This document shows, in pieces, positions 49,307-61,822 of a stretch of DNA of 64,000 nt (within the stretch, counting starts at the first letter, position 1; each line of letters begins with the position of its first letter). The position numbers and the translations under genes were made by a program. The notes beneath the pieces were generated by a model that saw nothing but the letters and a program-made list of their open reading frames with translations, made no database searches and was not told the origin of the DNA. The DNA is from Hyphococcus sp. (GTDB taxonomy: Bacteria; Pseudomonadota; Alphaproteobacteria; Caulobacterales; Parvularculaceae), in the NCBI GenBank assembly GCA_028281665.1, contig JANQJK010000001.1, positions 1 through 64,000 of the forward strand, read 5' to 3'.

Positions 49307-51652
49307 ATGCCTGCTCCACGCCGTAAAAAACCGACGACCCAGCCCTCAACGCCCCGGGAGGAGATCACCCCCGGCGGGTTCTCGGAGGCCATGGCCGCCT
49401 ATCACGACCGGGTGCAGACGTCGGAATGGACGCCGCACCGGCCCGAACGGCCCACTATCACCGGCCTGTCGAAGCCGCTGAGGGTCGTCTCAGATTACGA
49501 GCCCGCCGGCGACCAGCCTCAGGCCATCGCCGAACTGTCGGACGGACTGAAATCCGAAGACTGGGACCAGGTGCTCCTCGGCGCCACCGGCACCGGCAAG
49601 ACCTTCACCATGGCCAAAGTGATCGAGGCGGCCCAGCGCCCGGCGCTGATCCTCGCCCCCAACAAAACTCTCGCCGCGCAGCTTTATGGGGAGTTCAAGG
49701 CGTTCTTCCCCGACAACGCGGTTGAGTATTTCGTTTCCTATTACGACTACTACCAGCCGGAAGCCTATGTTCCGCGTACGGACACTTACATAGAAAAAGA
49801 ATCGTCCATCAACGAACAGATCGACCGCATGCGCCACGCCGCGACGCGCGCGCTGCTCGAACGGGACGACGTCGTCATCGTCGCCTCGGTGTCGTGCATC
49901 TACGGCATTGGCTCGGTCGAAACCTACACGGCGATGACGTTCTCACTGAAACTTGGCCAAACGATTGAACAGCGCAAGCTCCTCGCCGATCTTGTCGCCC
50001 TGCAATACAAACGCAATGACAACGCCTTCGCTCGCGGCGCCTTCCGGGTGCGCGGCGACGTCATCGAGATTTTCCCGGCGCACTATGAAGACAGGGCGTG
50101 GCGGGTTTCCATGTTCGGCGACGAGGTGGAGGCGATCCACGAGTTCGATCCGCTGACGGGCCAGAAGACCGGCGATCTCGAAGAGATCACCATGTACGCC
50201 AACTCCCACTACGTCACGCCGCGCCCGACACTGCAACAGGCGATGGCGTCAATCAAAAAAGAACTGACGGAAGTGCTGCCGATCATGCGCGAGGAAGGCC
50301 GGCTCCTTGAAGCACAGCGCCTTGAACAGCGCGTGCAGTTCGATCTGGAAATGATGGCCGCGACCGGCTCGTGCAACGGCATCGAGAACTATTCCCGTTA
50401 CCTCACGGGCCGCAAACCGGGCGAGCCGCCGCCGACCCTCTTCGAATACCTTCCCGAAAACGCGCTCATCTTTTGCGACGAAAGCCACGTCACCGTGCCG
50501 CAGATCGGCGCCATGTTCCGCGGCGACTTCAACCGCAAGCGCACCCTCGCCGAATACGGCTTCCGCCTGCCCTCCTGCATGGACAACCGGCCGCTGAAAT
50601 TCGAGGAATGGGAGAAGATGCGTCCGCAGACGATGCATGTCTCGGCGACGCCTGGCGGCTGGGAGCTGGACCGCACCAGCGGCGTTTTCGTCGAACAGGT
50701 GATCCGCCCGACGGGCCTCGTCGATCCGGAAGTGGAAGTGCATCCCGTCACGGGAGGCAAGACCAACCAGGTCGACGACGTCATCGCCGAATGCAAGGAA
50801 ATCGCCAAGAAAGGCGGGCGCGTCCTCGTCACTACCCTGACGAAACGTATGGCCGAAGACTTGACCGAATATATGCATGAACAGGGGGTAAAAGTCCGCT
50901 ACATGCATTCCGATATCGACACGCTGGAGCGCATCGAGATCATCCGCGATTTGCGCCTTGGCGCCTTCGACGTGCTCGTGGGAATCAATCTCTTGCGCGA
51001 GGGCCTCGATATTCCCGAATGCCAGCTTGTAGCGATCCTCGACGCGGACAAGGAAGGGTTCCTAAGGTCGGAAACCTCGCTGATCCAGACCATCGGCCGG
51101 GCCGCGCGAAACGTTGACGGCCGGGTTATTCTCTATGCGGACAGCATCACCGGCTCCATGGAGCGGGCCATGGGCGAGACCGAACGCCGGCGCGAAAAAC
51201 AGCTCGCCCATAACGAAGTCCACGGCATTACGCCCGAAAGCACCAAGGCGAAGATCGCGGAAATCGCCGCCAGCGACGACGAAGGGGCGAAGGCCGCCGC
51301 CGGCCAGACTTTCGTGGGCCATCGCGGCGCGCGCGCGGCGAAACCCGGCCAGGGCTTCGCCGAAGACGCGGAAGAATTCCTCCAGCCCGGACACAATCTC
51401 CGCGCGCATCTCGATGGCCTTGAAAAACAGATGCGCGACGCCGCCGCCAATCTCGAATTCGAAGAGGCAGCGCGCCTCCGCGACGAAATCAAGCGGCTTC
51501 AGGAAGTCGAGCTTGCAGTGGCGGACGATCCGCTGGCGAGGCAATCGGCGATTGAGGAGCGGTCGGAGGGCCGCGTCAAAAAGTCGGAAGGAACGGTTTC
51601 CAATATTCGCTCAAAACCCAAAGGAGCGAAGTCAAAGCGGCGCCGGCGATAA
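49307..51652 (+). CDS. uvrB: Excinuclease ABC subunit B
   Basis: I start at the ATG for 'MPAPRRKK' (49307), giving 781 residues. This damage-recognition helicase has an N-terminal basic extension usual in alphaproteobacteria and Walker A '[10 protein letters not shown]'. The DNA-inserting beta-hairpin is '[25 protein letters not shown]', the DEAD-like motif is 'FCDESHV', and '[13 protein letters not shown]' and motif VI 'QTIGRAARN' follow. The C-terminal UVR domain for UvrC/UvrA contact is '[27 protein letters not shown]'. The tail after it is long and Lys/Arg-rich. No LexA box was evident in the 99-base gap upstream. Confidence 0.97.
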   Translation: MPAPRRKKPTTQPSTPREEITPGGFSEAMAAYHDRVQTSEWTPHRPERPTITGLSKPLRVVSDYEPAGDQPQAIAELSDGLKSEDWDQVLLGATGTGKTFTMAKVIEAAQRPALILAPNKTLAAQLYGEFKAFFPDNAVEYFVSYYDYYQPEAYVPRTDTYIEKESSINEQIDRMRHAATRALLERDDVVIVASVSCIYGIGSVETYTAMTFSLKLGQTIEQRKLLADLVALQYKRNDNAFARGAFRVRGDVIEIFPAHYEDRAWRVSMFGDEVEAIHEFDPLTGQKTGDLEEITMYANSHYVTPRPTLQQAMASIKKELTEVLPIMREEGRLLEAQRLEQRVQFDLEMMAATGSCNGIENYSRYLTGRKPGEPPPTLFEYLPENALIFCDESHVTVPQIGAMFRGDFNRKRTLAEYGFRLPSCMDNRPLKFEEWEKMRPQTMHVSATPGGWELDRTSGVFVEQVIRPTGLVDPEVEVHPVTGGKTNQVDDVIAECKEIAKKGGRVLVTTLTKRMAEDLTEYMHEQGVKVRYMHSDIDTLERIEIIRDLRLGAFDVLVGINLLREGLDIPECQLVAILDADKEGFLRSETSLIQTIGRAARNVDGRVILYADSITGSMERAMGETERRREKQLAHNEVHGITPESTKAKIAEIAASDDEGAKAAAGQTFVGHRGARAAKPGQGFAEDAEEFLQPGHNLRAHLDGLEKQMRDAAANLEFEEAARLRDEIKRLQEVELAVADDPLARQSAIEERSEGRVKKSEGTVSNIRSKPKGAKSKRRRR

Positions 51653-51755
51653 ATTTGGGACGCCCAAAACGCGTCAGCGATGCGATGGCAGTCAAACTGG
51701 CGTAGCCGCCGCGCCACAAGACAAAGGACGCGGCGGCGCTTCTACTTTATCGCGT

Positions 51756-53570
51756 CTACCTTCCCTTCTTGGTCCGGTTTCTTGGTCGCCGGTTTGTATC
51801 GGCGACAACGAATACATTGTCGGAAATTTCATCACCGACGCCGGTATTGTCGCGAATTATCCGCGCAAGCGTCACACCGTCCAGTATCTCCAGCTCACCT
51901 TTAGTCAAGTCGCGCTCGAACCAGAAGCGGTCGCCATCGCGAAGCGCAGAAAACTGGCGGATCAGTATCTCCCGAAATAACGGCCCGATCTGCGAGCCCT
52001 CCGCCATGGGATCTTCGGCAAGTCCGCCCACCCATAGGTCAATATCGTCAACGGAACCGTAGGTTTCGAAAAGCGCGTTCTGAAGCGCTACGTCCGACGT
52101 AATCTCGTCGAAACCGGAGACGCGCACCAGGCCCAGGGCTTCGCGCGTATCATTATAGGAGCCAACGCCATGGTCGCGACCACGCTGTATGTTCAACGAC
52201 GCGAGATCGAAACCGCCGGCGCCCGGCTCGCCAAAGAGAAAATTACGAAGCGCGTTAACAACTTTAACATCAATATTCTGGTGCGATTGGGCGGCAAGAC
52301 CACGCAAGATCGGATCAAGGTCACCTCGCTCTTGCAGATGAATTACGCCGGTGAAGAACGCATCGCGCAGTGCAACCGGCCCCTCCGCAATTGCCGCGCC
52401 GTCAACGTCAAGGCGCAAGATTTCGCTTGAGAGCATAGAGTGTCCGAGCCTGTATGCAGCGACGGAAAACTCATTGAAGATGGTGGCGTCAACCGATGAA
52501 TCATAACCGCGATATGCGTCGATAGCGCTCGGTCCCAGCAACGCTGGCAGGAACTCATTGTAGGAAATGATCTGGATTTCCGCGATGACCAGACGCCGGG
52601 CCGCCTGGAAAATTTCTTCGGGACTAGCGCTTCCGCGCTTTCGCATCAACAGCGCTGCCAGACGATTGTGCTCGCGCACGAACAGCGTGTGCATCACCGT
52701 GAGGCCGAGCTGTTCATTGGCGCGAACATCGCCGGCGAGAAAAAGCATCGTCGGGTCGGCGACCGGGCCGTTGGCGTTCGTCAAGCTGTCAGTATTGAAC
52801 GGCAAGAGATCGCCGGCGCTGGTTTTTAGATACGGACTGTCAGGCCCGACACGCAGCGCTGCGGCGCGTTCCGCGTCAGAGCCGTAGACCATGGATGCGT
52901 CGATCCAGCTGGTGATTTCATTTTCCTGTTGTCGCGGATTGGTAAGATCCGTGCCCGTTGCGGGATCAAAAATTGCGCGGCTGAAAGGGATCACTTCCGC
53001 GCCTGTCCCGTCGGGGTCAAAAAACGGATCGCCCGCAGGCACTTCAATGTCGGCGATTTCGTCGACGCCGCCATCGGTCAGATCAATGTCGTGGTCGAGG
53101 AACTGGCCCCACTGCCACATGAAATCACTCGTTCCAAATAGGTTGGGAATCGATTCATCCTCGTCCTGACTAACGACCGCGTTGCTCACAACACGCGCGC
53201 TCGGGCGCAGCGGCCCTGCAAGCGCCGAGATTCCGTCAGCGTAATCGACGAGACCGAATCTCTGCAAATGCGCAAATGTCGCGCCCCATTCCGGATTTTC
53301 TATGTTATTGCCGCTACCGTCATAGGTGCGTACTTCACGCGCCCCGACGCGCGGTCGATCCCCGTCCGTCTCGCGTCGTCGTTTTGCGCGATCGCGCCGA
53401 TCATTTGCGTCGCCACTGATGCCTTGCGGCGAACCCGATCTCCGTTCTGATGATTTAGATTGATCGGATAGCAGCGGCGCTTCCTGTGCGCCTGCCGGCG
53501 ACAGTGCTCTGACGCCGACTACTGTGATCGCTAACGCGCCTAAAGACGCGATTACATATATACTACGCAT
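51756..53570 (-). CDS. Secreted animal-type haem peroxidase
   Basis: The 604-residue protein has a signal peptide ('VIASLGALAITVVGVRALSPAGA'), a low-complexity charged linker (about 35-75), then a peroxidase-cyclooxygenase superfamily domain. The distal His with calcium-binding Asp is in 'WGQFLDHDIDLT', the catalytic Arg in 'HTLFVREHNRLA', and the proximal His in 'FSVAAYRLGHSML'. 'NIQRGRDHGVGSYND' is the conserved calcium/haem block. It ends with a basic tail. Start ATG follows AAGGAAG. Such bacterial peroxidases oxidise halides or thiocyanate, or act in antimicrobial and envelope oxidation roles; the substrate here is unknown. It converges on uvrB. Confidence 0.92.
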   Translation of the reverse strand: MRSIYVIASLGALAITVVGVRALSPAGAQEAPLLSDQSKSSERRSGSPQGISGDANDRRDRAKRRRETDGDRPRVGAREVRTYDGSGNNIENPEWGATFAHLQRFGLVDYADGISALAGPLRPSARVVSNAVVSQDEDESIPNLFGTSDFMWQWGQFLDHDIDLTDGGVDEIADIEVPAGDPFFDPDGTGAEVIPFSRAIFDPATGTDLTNPRQQENEITSWIDASMVYGSDAERAAALRVGPDSPYLKTSAGDLLPFNTDSLTNANGPVADPTMLFLAGDVRANEQLGLTVMHTLFVREHNRLAALLMRKRGSASPEEIFQAARRLVIAEIQIISYNEFLPALLGPSAIDAYRGYDSSVDATIFNEFSVAAYRLGHSMLSSEILRLDVDGAAIAEGPVALRDAFFTGVIHLQERGDLDPILRGLAAQSHQNIDVKVVNALRNFLFGEPGAGGFDLASLNIQRGRDHGVGSYNDTREALGLVRVSGFDEITSDVALQNALFETYGSVDDIDLWVGGLAEDPMAEGSQIGPLFREILIRQFSALRDGDRFWFERDLTKGELEILDGVTLARIIRDNTGVGDEISDNVFVVADTNRRPRNRTKKGR

Positions 53571-54029
53571 GACTCACTTCCTTCCTTTGTACTAGCGATG
53601 ATGTTTCCCGCAATATCATCGGAGACCCTCTGTTGATCGAACGCATGCGCAGCGTGGTGCGTCAGACGAGATAGAATGCAAACCGCCTCTCGGCCGGCGC
53701 TCAAGAATGGAACGGCGGTTGCTATCTATACGACAGCGCCGGGATTGTTCGTCGTGACGGAAGATGAAAGTTTGTTTATCGAAATATGCGCCCGTGAAAC
53801 CGGGCAATCTGTTCACTCTATCTGCTGTTACAGTAGAATCTTGTAACGACGCGATCTAACGCCGGAAAAATTGACAGTACACGTCAAACGAATTGACCGG
53901 TTGATGGCAAGCAACGCGAACCGGGACGTAACTAAATCATTATTCATGAATTGGCGGCGTTGCAGACATTTCGGTGGCGGCTGGCGGACCGTTGCGCGCC
54001 GTGGCCCTCGTGCCGAAACGGACGAAGAC
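53571..54029. other. Intergenic region upstream of the peroxidase gene, with two dyads
   Basis: No gene is convincing in these 459 bases. Two dyad-symmetric sites stand out: GTTACA-N9-TGTAAC (53827-53847) and TTGAC-N7-GTCAA (53871-53887). Either could be an operator for the divergent or convergent transcription units, but they are about 250-300 bases from the peroxidase start. Confidence 0.35.
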
Positions 54030-54476
54030 CTAACCGTCCGCCGTTAGGTCGAAGTCGATATGGATACACGTCTCGGGCGGTTTGCCGCCGACCGATTTAT
54101 AAAGCGCAAGAGCCGCGGCGTTGTCGGGCTCCGTCGCGAGCCAGGCGAGCTTGCAGCCCGCCGCTTGCCCCTCAGCCAGCACCGCCTTCATGATTCCCTT
54201 GCCGATGCCGCGTTTCCGATAGGTGTCGTCAACACCGACTTCGAGAATCAACATTTCCGGCGCTGATTTGTCCGGGTGCAGATAGATCATGGCGCTGGCG
54301 AAGCCGACGACCAGACTGTCTTTCTTTCCATCAAGGGCCGCGACGAGGACGCTGTTCGGATCCGCAAGGAATTTCTCAGCCGACGCGGGAATGATCGGAT
54401 CGTCGAAAACGCCCGGCGCAACATTTGAAAGGAGAGACTGATCAGCGGCGACAAGGCGCCTTATGACAATAGACAT
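54030..54476 (-). CDS. GNAT-family N-acetyltransferase
   Basis: The 148-residue protein has a GNAT core with 'MLILEVGVDDTYRKRGIGKGIMKAVLAEGQAAGC' (strand 4 plus the R-x-x-G-I-G acetyl-CoA loop) and 'LATEPDNAAALALYKSVGGKP' near the C-terminus. The N-terminal 'VIRRLVAADQSLLSNVAPGVFDD' resembles the AAC(3)-I-like branch, but an aminoglycoside-resistance role should not be assumed. It is followed on the strand by nothing close; the MAPEG gene lies 26 bases upstream on the same strand. Confidence 0.88.
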   Translation of the reverse strand: MSIVIRRLVAADQSLLSNVAPGVFDDPIIPASAEKFLADPNSVLVAALDGKKDSLVVGFASAMIYLHPDKSAPEMLILEVGVDDTYRKRGIGKGIMKAVLAEGQAAGCKLAWLATEPDNAAALALYKSVGGKPPETCIHIDFDLTADG

Positions 54477-54502
54477 GACGCATTATAGCCGCGCCGTCGA
54501 TT

Positions 54503-54919
54503 TTAAAAAACCAGCGCCGCGGCGCGGCCGACCAGAACCCCGGACAGTACGATCCCGGTGATATAGGTGCCTGCGGCGCCCAGCCTTTTGAGCGTGTTCG
54601 CTTGATAGATGCTGCCGCCCGTCAGAATGCCCGCAGCATGAACATAACGCGACGCCACCGCCGCAAGCATCAGCGCGGCGATCCACCAGGAGAGCAGCAT
54701 CGGAATTGCCAGACCAATCGCCAGGATCATCAGCGCCAACATCGGCGCATATTCAATGCAGTTACCGTGGGCGCGAATCGCTTTGCGCAAACCGCTTTTG
54801 GGATTCGCCTCAGCCTCATGCTGGGTCACCGCAACGGACCGACGCTCGCGCGACACATTTGCGCCGAGGAGGAACACAAGCAGGCCCAACAGACCCACAG
54901 AGAGAAGAGCAATCGCCAT
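54503..54919 (-). CDS. MAPEG-family membrane protein
   Basis: The ATG at 54919 follows AGGAGG. The 138-residue protein has four membrane helices and the MAPEG signature 'RAHGNCIEYAPMLALMILAIGL' (the Arg-x-x-x-Asn-x-x-E-y motif for glutathione contact), then 'SRYVHAAGIL' and a last helix. MAPEG proteins include microsomal glutathione transferases and prostaglandin-type enzymes; bacterial members are mostly uncharacterised. Confidence 0.9.
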   Translation of the reverse strand: MAIALLSVGLLGLLVFLLGANVSRERRSVAVTQHEAEANPKSGLRKAIRAHGNCIEYAPMLALMILAIGLAIPMLLSWWIAALMLAAVASRYVHAAGILTGGSIYQANTLKRLGAAGTYITGIVLSGVLVGRAAALVF

Positions 54920-55004
54920 CGCGGCGCCTCCTTGTTTTCTTTCAAGTCCCGCCAAGTGGAACTGAAACGGCTAAGACACGCTGATACTGAAAATTCCCAT
55001 ATGG

Positions 55005-56294
55005 TCAAACGGAAGCAAGCGCCTGGTCGAGATCGGCGATGATATCGTCCGCATGCTCAATGCCGATTGAAAGGCGCACCGTATCCGGCGCGGCGCCGGC
55101 GGCGACTTTTTGCTCGTCCGTTAACTGACGATGGGTTGTCGAGGCCGGGTGAATAATCAGGCTCCTGGCGTCGCCCACATTGGCCAGGTGACTGAACAAC
55201 TTCACTGCTGAAACAAGCTTCACGCCAGCCTCATGTCCGCCAACAAGCCCGAATGTAAACACCGAGCCGGCGCCTTTCGGAGAAATGCGTTGCGAGAGCG
55301 CATGGTTTTCATCGTCTTCAAGGCCCGCATACGAAACCCAGGCGACCTTCGGGTGATCCTTCAGAAAGGTCGCGACTTTTAAGGCATTATCGCAATGGCG
55401 CTCCATGCGCAGATGCAAGGTCTCGATCCCCTGCAATATCTGAAATGAATTGAACGGCGAGATCGCCGGCCCGAGGGCGCGCAACCCGAGAACGCGGCAC
55501 GCGATGGCAAAGGCCATGGGGCCGAAGCTCTCGTAAAACTTGACGCCGTGATAGTCCGCATTCGGCTCAACCAGATGACGGTAACGTGGATCGGCGGACC
55601 AGTCGAAGTTTCCGCCATCCACGATGACGCCGCCCATGGACGTTCCGTGCCCGCCCAGAAACTTGGTCAGCGAGTGCAGCACGATATTGGCGCCGTGCTC
55701 TATCGGTCGGCAAAGATAGGGAGAGGCGAGCGTATTATCGACGATAAGCGGGATGCGCGCCTCTTTGGCGATGGCGGAGATCGCGGCAATGTCTGTCGGC
55801 GCGCCGGCGGGGTTTGCGATACTCTCTATAAAGATTGCTTTTGTTTTACCGGTGATCGCTTGACGAAAATTTTCCGGCTCTCGCGCATCGGCCCAACTGA
55901 CTTCCCAGCCGAACCGCTTGAAAGCGTGATCGAACTGGTTGACGGACCCGCCATAGAGTTGACGGGCGGCGACATAATGATCGCCCTGCTCCAGAAGCGT
56001 GTGCAGCACCACAAGCTGCGCCGCGTGCCCGGACGCGACCGCAAGCGCCGCCGAGCCGCCTTCCAGGGCGGCGACCCGTTGTTCAAGCACGTCGGTGGTC
56101 GGATTCATGATCCGCGTATAGACGTTGCCGAATTCTTCCAAATTAAAGAGGCGCGCCGCCTGATCGCAGTCGTCAAAAACATAGCTCGTCGTCTGGTAGA
56201 TGGGCGTCGCCCGCGATTTCGTTACCGGGTCGGGGGCCGCCCCCGCATGGATCGCAGCGGTTTCGAATTTGTAGCTCGGTGTCTCGTCGGACAT
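55005..56294 (-). CDS. metY: O-acetylhomoserine sulfhydrylase / aminocarboxypropyltransferase
   Basis: The 429-residue PLP enzyme of the Cys/Met metabolism family makes homocysteine (or methionine) from O-acetylhomoserine. Features are 'FETAAIHAGAAPDPVTKSRATPIYQTTSYVF' at the start, 'YTRIMNPTTDVLEQRVAALEGG', 'VDNTLASPYLCRPIEHGANIVLHSLTKFLGGHGTSMGG' with the PLP lysine, and the ending 'RLSIGIEHADDIIADLDQAL'. The length (about 430) separates it from cystathionine enzymes (about 390). GGAGAAGG precedes the ATG. No SAM riboswitch is apparent in the 72 bases upstream. Confidence 0.95.
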   Translation of the reverse strand: MSDETPSYKFETAAIHAGAAPDPVTKSRATPIYQTTSYVFDDCDQAARLFNLEEFGNVYTRIMNPTTDVLEQRVAALEGGSAALAVASGHAAQLVVLHTLLEQGDHYVAARQLYGGSVNQFDHAFKRFGWEVSWADAREPENFRQAITGKTKAIFIESIANPAGAPTDIAAISAIAKEARIPLIVDNTLASPYLCRPIEHGANIVLHSLTKFLGGHGTSMGGVIVDGGNFDWSADPRYRHLVEPNADYHGVKFYESFGPMAFAIACRVLGLRALGPAISPFNSFQILQGIETLHLRMERHCDNALKVATFLKDHPKVAWVSYAGLEDDENHALSQRISPKGAGSVFTFGLVGGHEAGVKLVSAVKLFSHLANVGDARSLIIHPASTTHRQLTDEQKVAAGAAPDTVRLSIGIEHADDIIADLDQALASV

Positions 56295-56366
56295 AGTCGT
56301 TGCCTTCTCCTTGGTGCTGCCGGTCTGGTAGCCAAAAACTGTAGGAATGCAAACAGCGCCGGCGCT

Positions 56367-57590
56367 TCAGGCCGCTTCGAAGGTCAGCCCGGCGTTTTCC
56401 TCAAGCCGCGCAATGAGCTTGTCGCCCATGGCGGCCGCCGCGGTCCACACGCCGCCGGGGGTTTCTTCGCGCGACACGTCGAAGGCAAGACACAGTGCGG
56501 ACTCGGCAATCATCTTCGATGTCGACCCGTAGCCGGGGTCGCGGTCGCCCTTGACGATGGCTTTTACGGTTTCGCCGTCTTGCGTTTTCGCGATGAAAAG
56601 CAATTTGTAAAAGCCGGTTTCGCGCTGGCGGGCCGACGGGCCCTCGCCCGGCTTCGGCAGGATTGTGTTTTTCAAAAGCGCCCGGCTTGGCGGGAAGGCG
56701 AGCGCCCCGGCGACCCCGCCCATGCCGCCGGCAATCGCGAAAGCCGCGGGCGCGTTGGGCGCCGCCAACATCTCCGAGTAGCGGAAGTCTTCGCCATAAG
56801 CGTAGTCCATGAGCATGTTGGAGCGATGCACATTGCGCGCATTGATCGCCGCCATGATGAAGGGCGCGACCCATTTCCCCGCATCGCGATCGTAACGGGG
56901 CCGGTTGCCGTCAGGCTGGCGCGGGCGGCGGGCCGTTTCGTCGGGCGCGAGGGAATAAATATCGCGCATGGTCCGGCGCACAAACGGGTCGCCGATGTTT
57001 TCCAGTGTCGTCAACAGGCTGGCCACGGTTCCGCCGGAGGCGCCGCCGCGCATGGCGAGGACACGGCCCTTTACTTCAGTCGCGGGCGCCCCAAATTTCT
57101 CCTTCGCCAGCTTTTGCACGTAATAGACGCCAAGATCGAACGGGACCGAATCGAAGCCGCAGCTATGGACAATGCGCGCGCCGGTTTTTCGCGCCTCATC
57201 CGAATACTGATCGACCATGCGACGCATGAAAGGCGGCTCGCCGGAAAGGTCCACATAGTCCGTCCCCGCGGCGGCGCACGCCTCCACCAGCGGCGCGCCA
57301 TATTTCTGATAGGGGCCGACCGTGGTGATGATCGCTTTCGTCCGCCGCGCCATGTCGCCGAGGGATTTCGGGTCGTCAGCGTCGGCAGTGACAAGCGAGA
57401 TTTCGCCCGCGCCGATCGCTTCGGCAACCTCACCAAGCTTGCCGGCGTTCCGCCCCGCCATGGCCCATTTGACGTTACCGGGATTTGGCCCGCCGGCAGG
57501 ATGGCGTTCGTTCAGATACTCCGCGACAAGCCGGCCAGTAAATCCGGTGGCGCCCCAGACGATGACGTCAAATTCTCGGTTATTGGTCAT
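56367..57590 (-). CDS. Saccharopine dehydrogenase-like / trans-acting enoyl reductase family protein
   Basis: I use the ATG at 57590, two codons after a TTG. The protein of about 407 residues has an N-terminal NAD(P)-binding fold with 'DVIVWGATGFTGRLVAEYL', followed by 'KAIITTVGPYQKYGAPLVEACAAAGTDYVDLSGEPPF' and 'IVHSCGFDSVPFDLGVYYVQKLA', the set that defines the trans-acting enoyl reductase group known from mycobacterial lipid synthesis. A hydrophobic stretch near 270-290 ('AFAIAGGMGGVAGALAF') is common in the family. In other bacteria its substrate is unknown. Confidence 0.88.
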   Translation of the reverse strand: MTNNREFDVIVWGATGFTGRLVAEYLNERHPAGGPNPGNVKWAMAGRNAGKLGEVAEAIGAGEISLVTADADDPKSLGDMARRTKAIITTVGPYQKYGAPLVEACAAAGTDYVDLSGEPPFMRRMVDQYSDEARKTGARIVHSCGFDSVPFDLGVYYVQKLAKEKFGAPATEVKGRVLAMRGGASGGTVASLLTTLENIGDPFVRRTMRDIYSLAPDETARRPRQPDGNRPRYDRDAGKWVAPFIMAAINARNVHRSNMLMDYAYGEDFRYSEMLAAPNAPAAFAIAGGMGGVAGALAFPPSRALLKNTILPKPGEGPSARQRETGFYKLLFIAKTQDGETVKAIVKGDRDPGYGSTSKMIAESALCLAFDVSREETPGGVWTAAAAMGDKLIARLEENAGLTFEAA

Positions 57591-57720
57591 GAGCAATCAT
57601 TACCGGGTACTTGACCGACGGGAATATTCTTCACCTTCGCTGCTTCAGCCTCGATTTGCAGTTCTGCTCCCATTTCCCTATATCAAACGTTCAATCGGCG
57701 TTTTCAGCAGCGCCATTCAT

Positions 57721-58398
57721 TCATCTTGAAAAGTCAAACAACACGGCGCGCCGCCCGCCTCCGCAGTCGGGCTCGTCGGCAGAGTCGCGAATGAACCTAT
57801 CGAGATTGAACGGCGCGATGGTCAAATTAACGGGATAGAAGCCCCACCCCGCAAGTTCCACGCGCGCAGGTTTCGGCCCGGTGTTTTTCGTTGTGCCGTC
57901 CTGTGAGGTCGCCAGGAAAAACCGGCTCGCGGCCTGTGCGCGAGCGATAACGTCTTGCGCGATATCCATAGGCATGTGGCCAAGCACGTCGCGCGCAATA
58001 ATCAAGTCAACGAATGGAAAGGCCTCAGTAGCGACGTCTTTATGATAAAAGCTGACCGTTTTGGCGCCGTACGCTTTGTTTAGATCAGCAACGAGAGTCT
58101 TGTTCGACTCCCAACCCTGATAGCGCACGAGTTCACCAGAGTGATGATTATTGAGCGACACATGCCGCATCCAGTTCCAATCACCGCACCCCAAATCAAG
58201 AATGCTTTGAACGCCGTAGCGCTGGATGATTTTTTCGAGAAACACCCGAATTGGTTTTGTCGCGGCGACGGTGCTGCCCGCGCCCGAGGCGGATTCGAGT
58301 TCGCCATCAGACTTCCGTTTCAGATTGTAGTCAACATAGGCTGACGCAACTGTGAAATTTGTCTTTGGCTGATCACTGGGATCCATGTCGCTCTCCAA
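57721..58398 (-). CDS. Class I SAM-dependent methyltransferase
   Basis: The protein of about 225 residues (start ATG 58398 or the second ATG at 58386) has motif I 'SILDLGCGDWNWMRHV' near 67-82, 'YQGWESNKTLVADLN', and 'VDLIIARDVLGHMPMDIAQDVIARAQAASRFFLAT'. The acceptor substrate is unknown. A lower G+C content than neighbouring thiC suggests it may be a later arrival. It ends the thiC transcription direction 17 bases after the thiC stop, so it could be read through from the thiC operon. Confidence 0.85.
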   Translation of the reverse strand: MESDMDPSDQPKTNFTVASAYVDYNLKRKSDGELESASGAGSTVAATKPIRVFLEKIIQRYGVQSILDLGCGDWNWMRHVSLNNHHSGELVRYQGWESNKTLVADLNKAYGAKTVSFYHKDVATEAFPFVDLIIARDVLGHMPMDIAQDVIARAQAASRFFLATSQDGTTKNTGPKPARVELAGWGFYPVNLTIAPFNLDRFIRDSADEPDCGGGRRAVLFDFSR

Positions 58399-58415
58399 CG
58401 CCCCGCCTCAGAGCT

Positions 58416-60853
<2,438 letters not shown>

Positions 60854-60856
60854 TCC

Positions 60857-60944
60857 GTCCCTACGCCGGTGCTAACCGATCAGGTTCTAAGGGTGCCCGT
60901 GTGAGGAAAACACAGTCTCAGCCGGTCCGCCGGCGCCCCTCGGA
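60857..60944 (-). promoter_or_regulatory. TPP (THI-box) riboswitch
   Basis: On the minus strand the sequence reads GAGGGGCGCC, then GGCTGAGA (CTGAGA at 60916-60921), a variable hairpin with CTGTGTTTTCCTCACACGG, then ACCCTTAGAACCTGATC (60878-60894), GGTTAGCACCGGCGTAGGGA. These are the conserved thi-box blocks in the right order and spacing. The last block, AGGGA, lies just before the TTG start of the PH-domain gene, so ligand binding would hide the ribosome-binding site: translational repression by thiamine pyrophosphate. Confidence 0.95.
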
Positions 60945-61010
60945 ATGGCGCTTAAATAGCAACTGCCCGGGTCCGTGGCAAGATTAATCGCAACCGCGCC
61001 CGGTGTGCGT

Positions 61011-61682
61011 TCAGTCAATCATCTGACCGCCGAGATAGAAATCGGTAACGCCCATCGTGTCGAGCACGCCATGCGCTAATATGAGTGGCGCGAGGCTGCG
61101 GCCGGCGGCGAGATAGGCGCCGCCAAGCGCCAGGGACAGGACAAAGATCTCGATCATTCCGACCACGCCCTGATAGGAATGCGCAAATGCAAACACCGCC
61201 GCCTGAAAGGCGATGGCAAACACCCACCCAATCGCGGATAGCGAAAACATCTGCGAAACCCGCGTCATGATGAAACCGCGATAAACGACTTCCTCGCCAA
61301 AGGCCGCGCCAACCCACGCAGCCGACAGCAGCAACAGATAAAGACCGAGATCGCCTTCAAGCCGTTCAAAAACCGAAAGGTCGATCGGGCCGAACCGCTC
61401 CACCAGCGAGGGTTCGAGAAACAGATAAATCGCGACCGCCCACGCAACAATCGCGACGGTCAAAGCGAGGGACGTGACCAATCCGGCGGGCCGGAACCCG
61501 AATGCCGACAGCCTTTCGCCGCGCAACTTGATGAAGAGAATCGAAACAGCGACGCCCGCGAGCATGCCGAACGGCGCAGCAAAGACGTCGCCGAAAAATG
61601 ACGCCGACGCGTAGAGGCCCGCGAAGGACGCCATGAGCACCGCAGCGATTTCAGCGACGGCGCGAAATACGTTTATTCTCAT
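61011..61682 (-). CDS. CPBP-family intramembrane glutamic protease
   Basis: The ATG at 61682 opens a hydrophobic protein of 223 residues with about seven membrane helices. The family motifs are 'AAFGEEVVYRGFIMTRV' (EExxxR), 'FAFAHSYQGVVG' (second motif with His), and 'LILAHGVLDTMGV' (third motif). Bacterial CPBP proteins are related to Rce1/Abi proteases and are linked to prenyl-protein-like processing or bacteriocin immunity; the substrate here is unknown. It is divergent from the amidohydrolase gene. Confidence 0.92.
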   Translation of the reverse strand: MRINVFRAVAEIAAVLMASFAGLYASASFFGDVFAAPFGMLAGVAVSILFIKLRGERLSAFGFRPAGLVTSLALTVAIVAWAVAIYLFLEPSLVERFGPIDLSVFERLEGDLGLYLLLLSAAWVGAAFGEEVVYRGFIMTRVSQMFSLSAIGWVFAIAFQAAVFAFAHSYQGVVGMIEIFVLSLALGGAYLAAGRSLAPLILAHGVLDTMGVTDFYLGGQMID

Positions 61683-61822
61683 GTCCGCCCCGCAACGACA
61701 CGCCGGAAACCATAGTCCAGACGGGACAAGGCGTAAAATGCAGCGATTGCTGCTGATGCGAATTGCGCAACGCCGGCCACCGGACGTAACTTTTTTCCTG
61801 AACCACAACGAAGGGGCCCGCC

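Noticed and set aside
51653-51690. TTTGGG-ACG-CCCAAA after uvrB as a terminator
   Set aside because: The stem has only 6 bp and no T-run follows; too weak to call.
54030-54476. Aminoglycoside acetyltransferase resistance gene
   Set aside because: Only general GNAT features and a loose AAC(3)-I resemblance are visible; there is no mobile context and no specific motif to support resistance.
55548-57614. A 688-residue plus-strand open frame opposite metY and the enoyl-reductase-like gene
   Set aside because: It spans two well-supported minus-strand genes and shows no protein family features; it is an antisense shadow in G+C-rich DNA.
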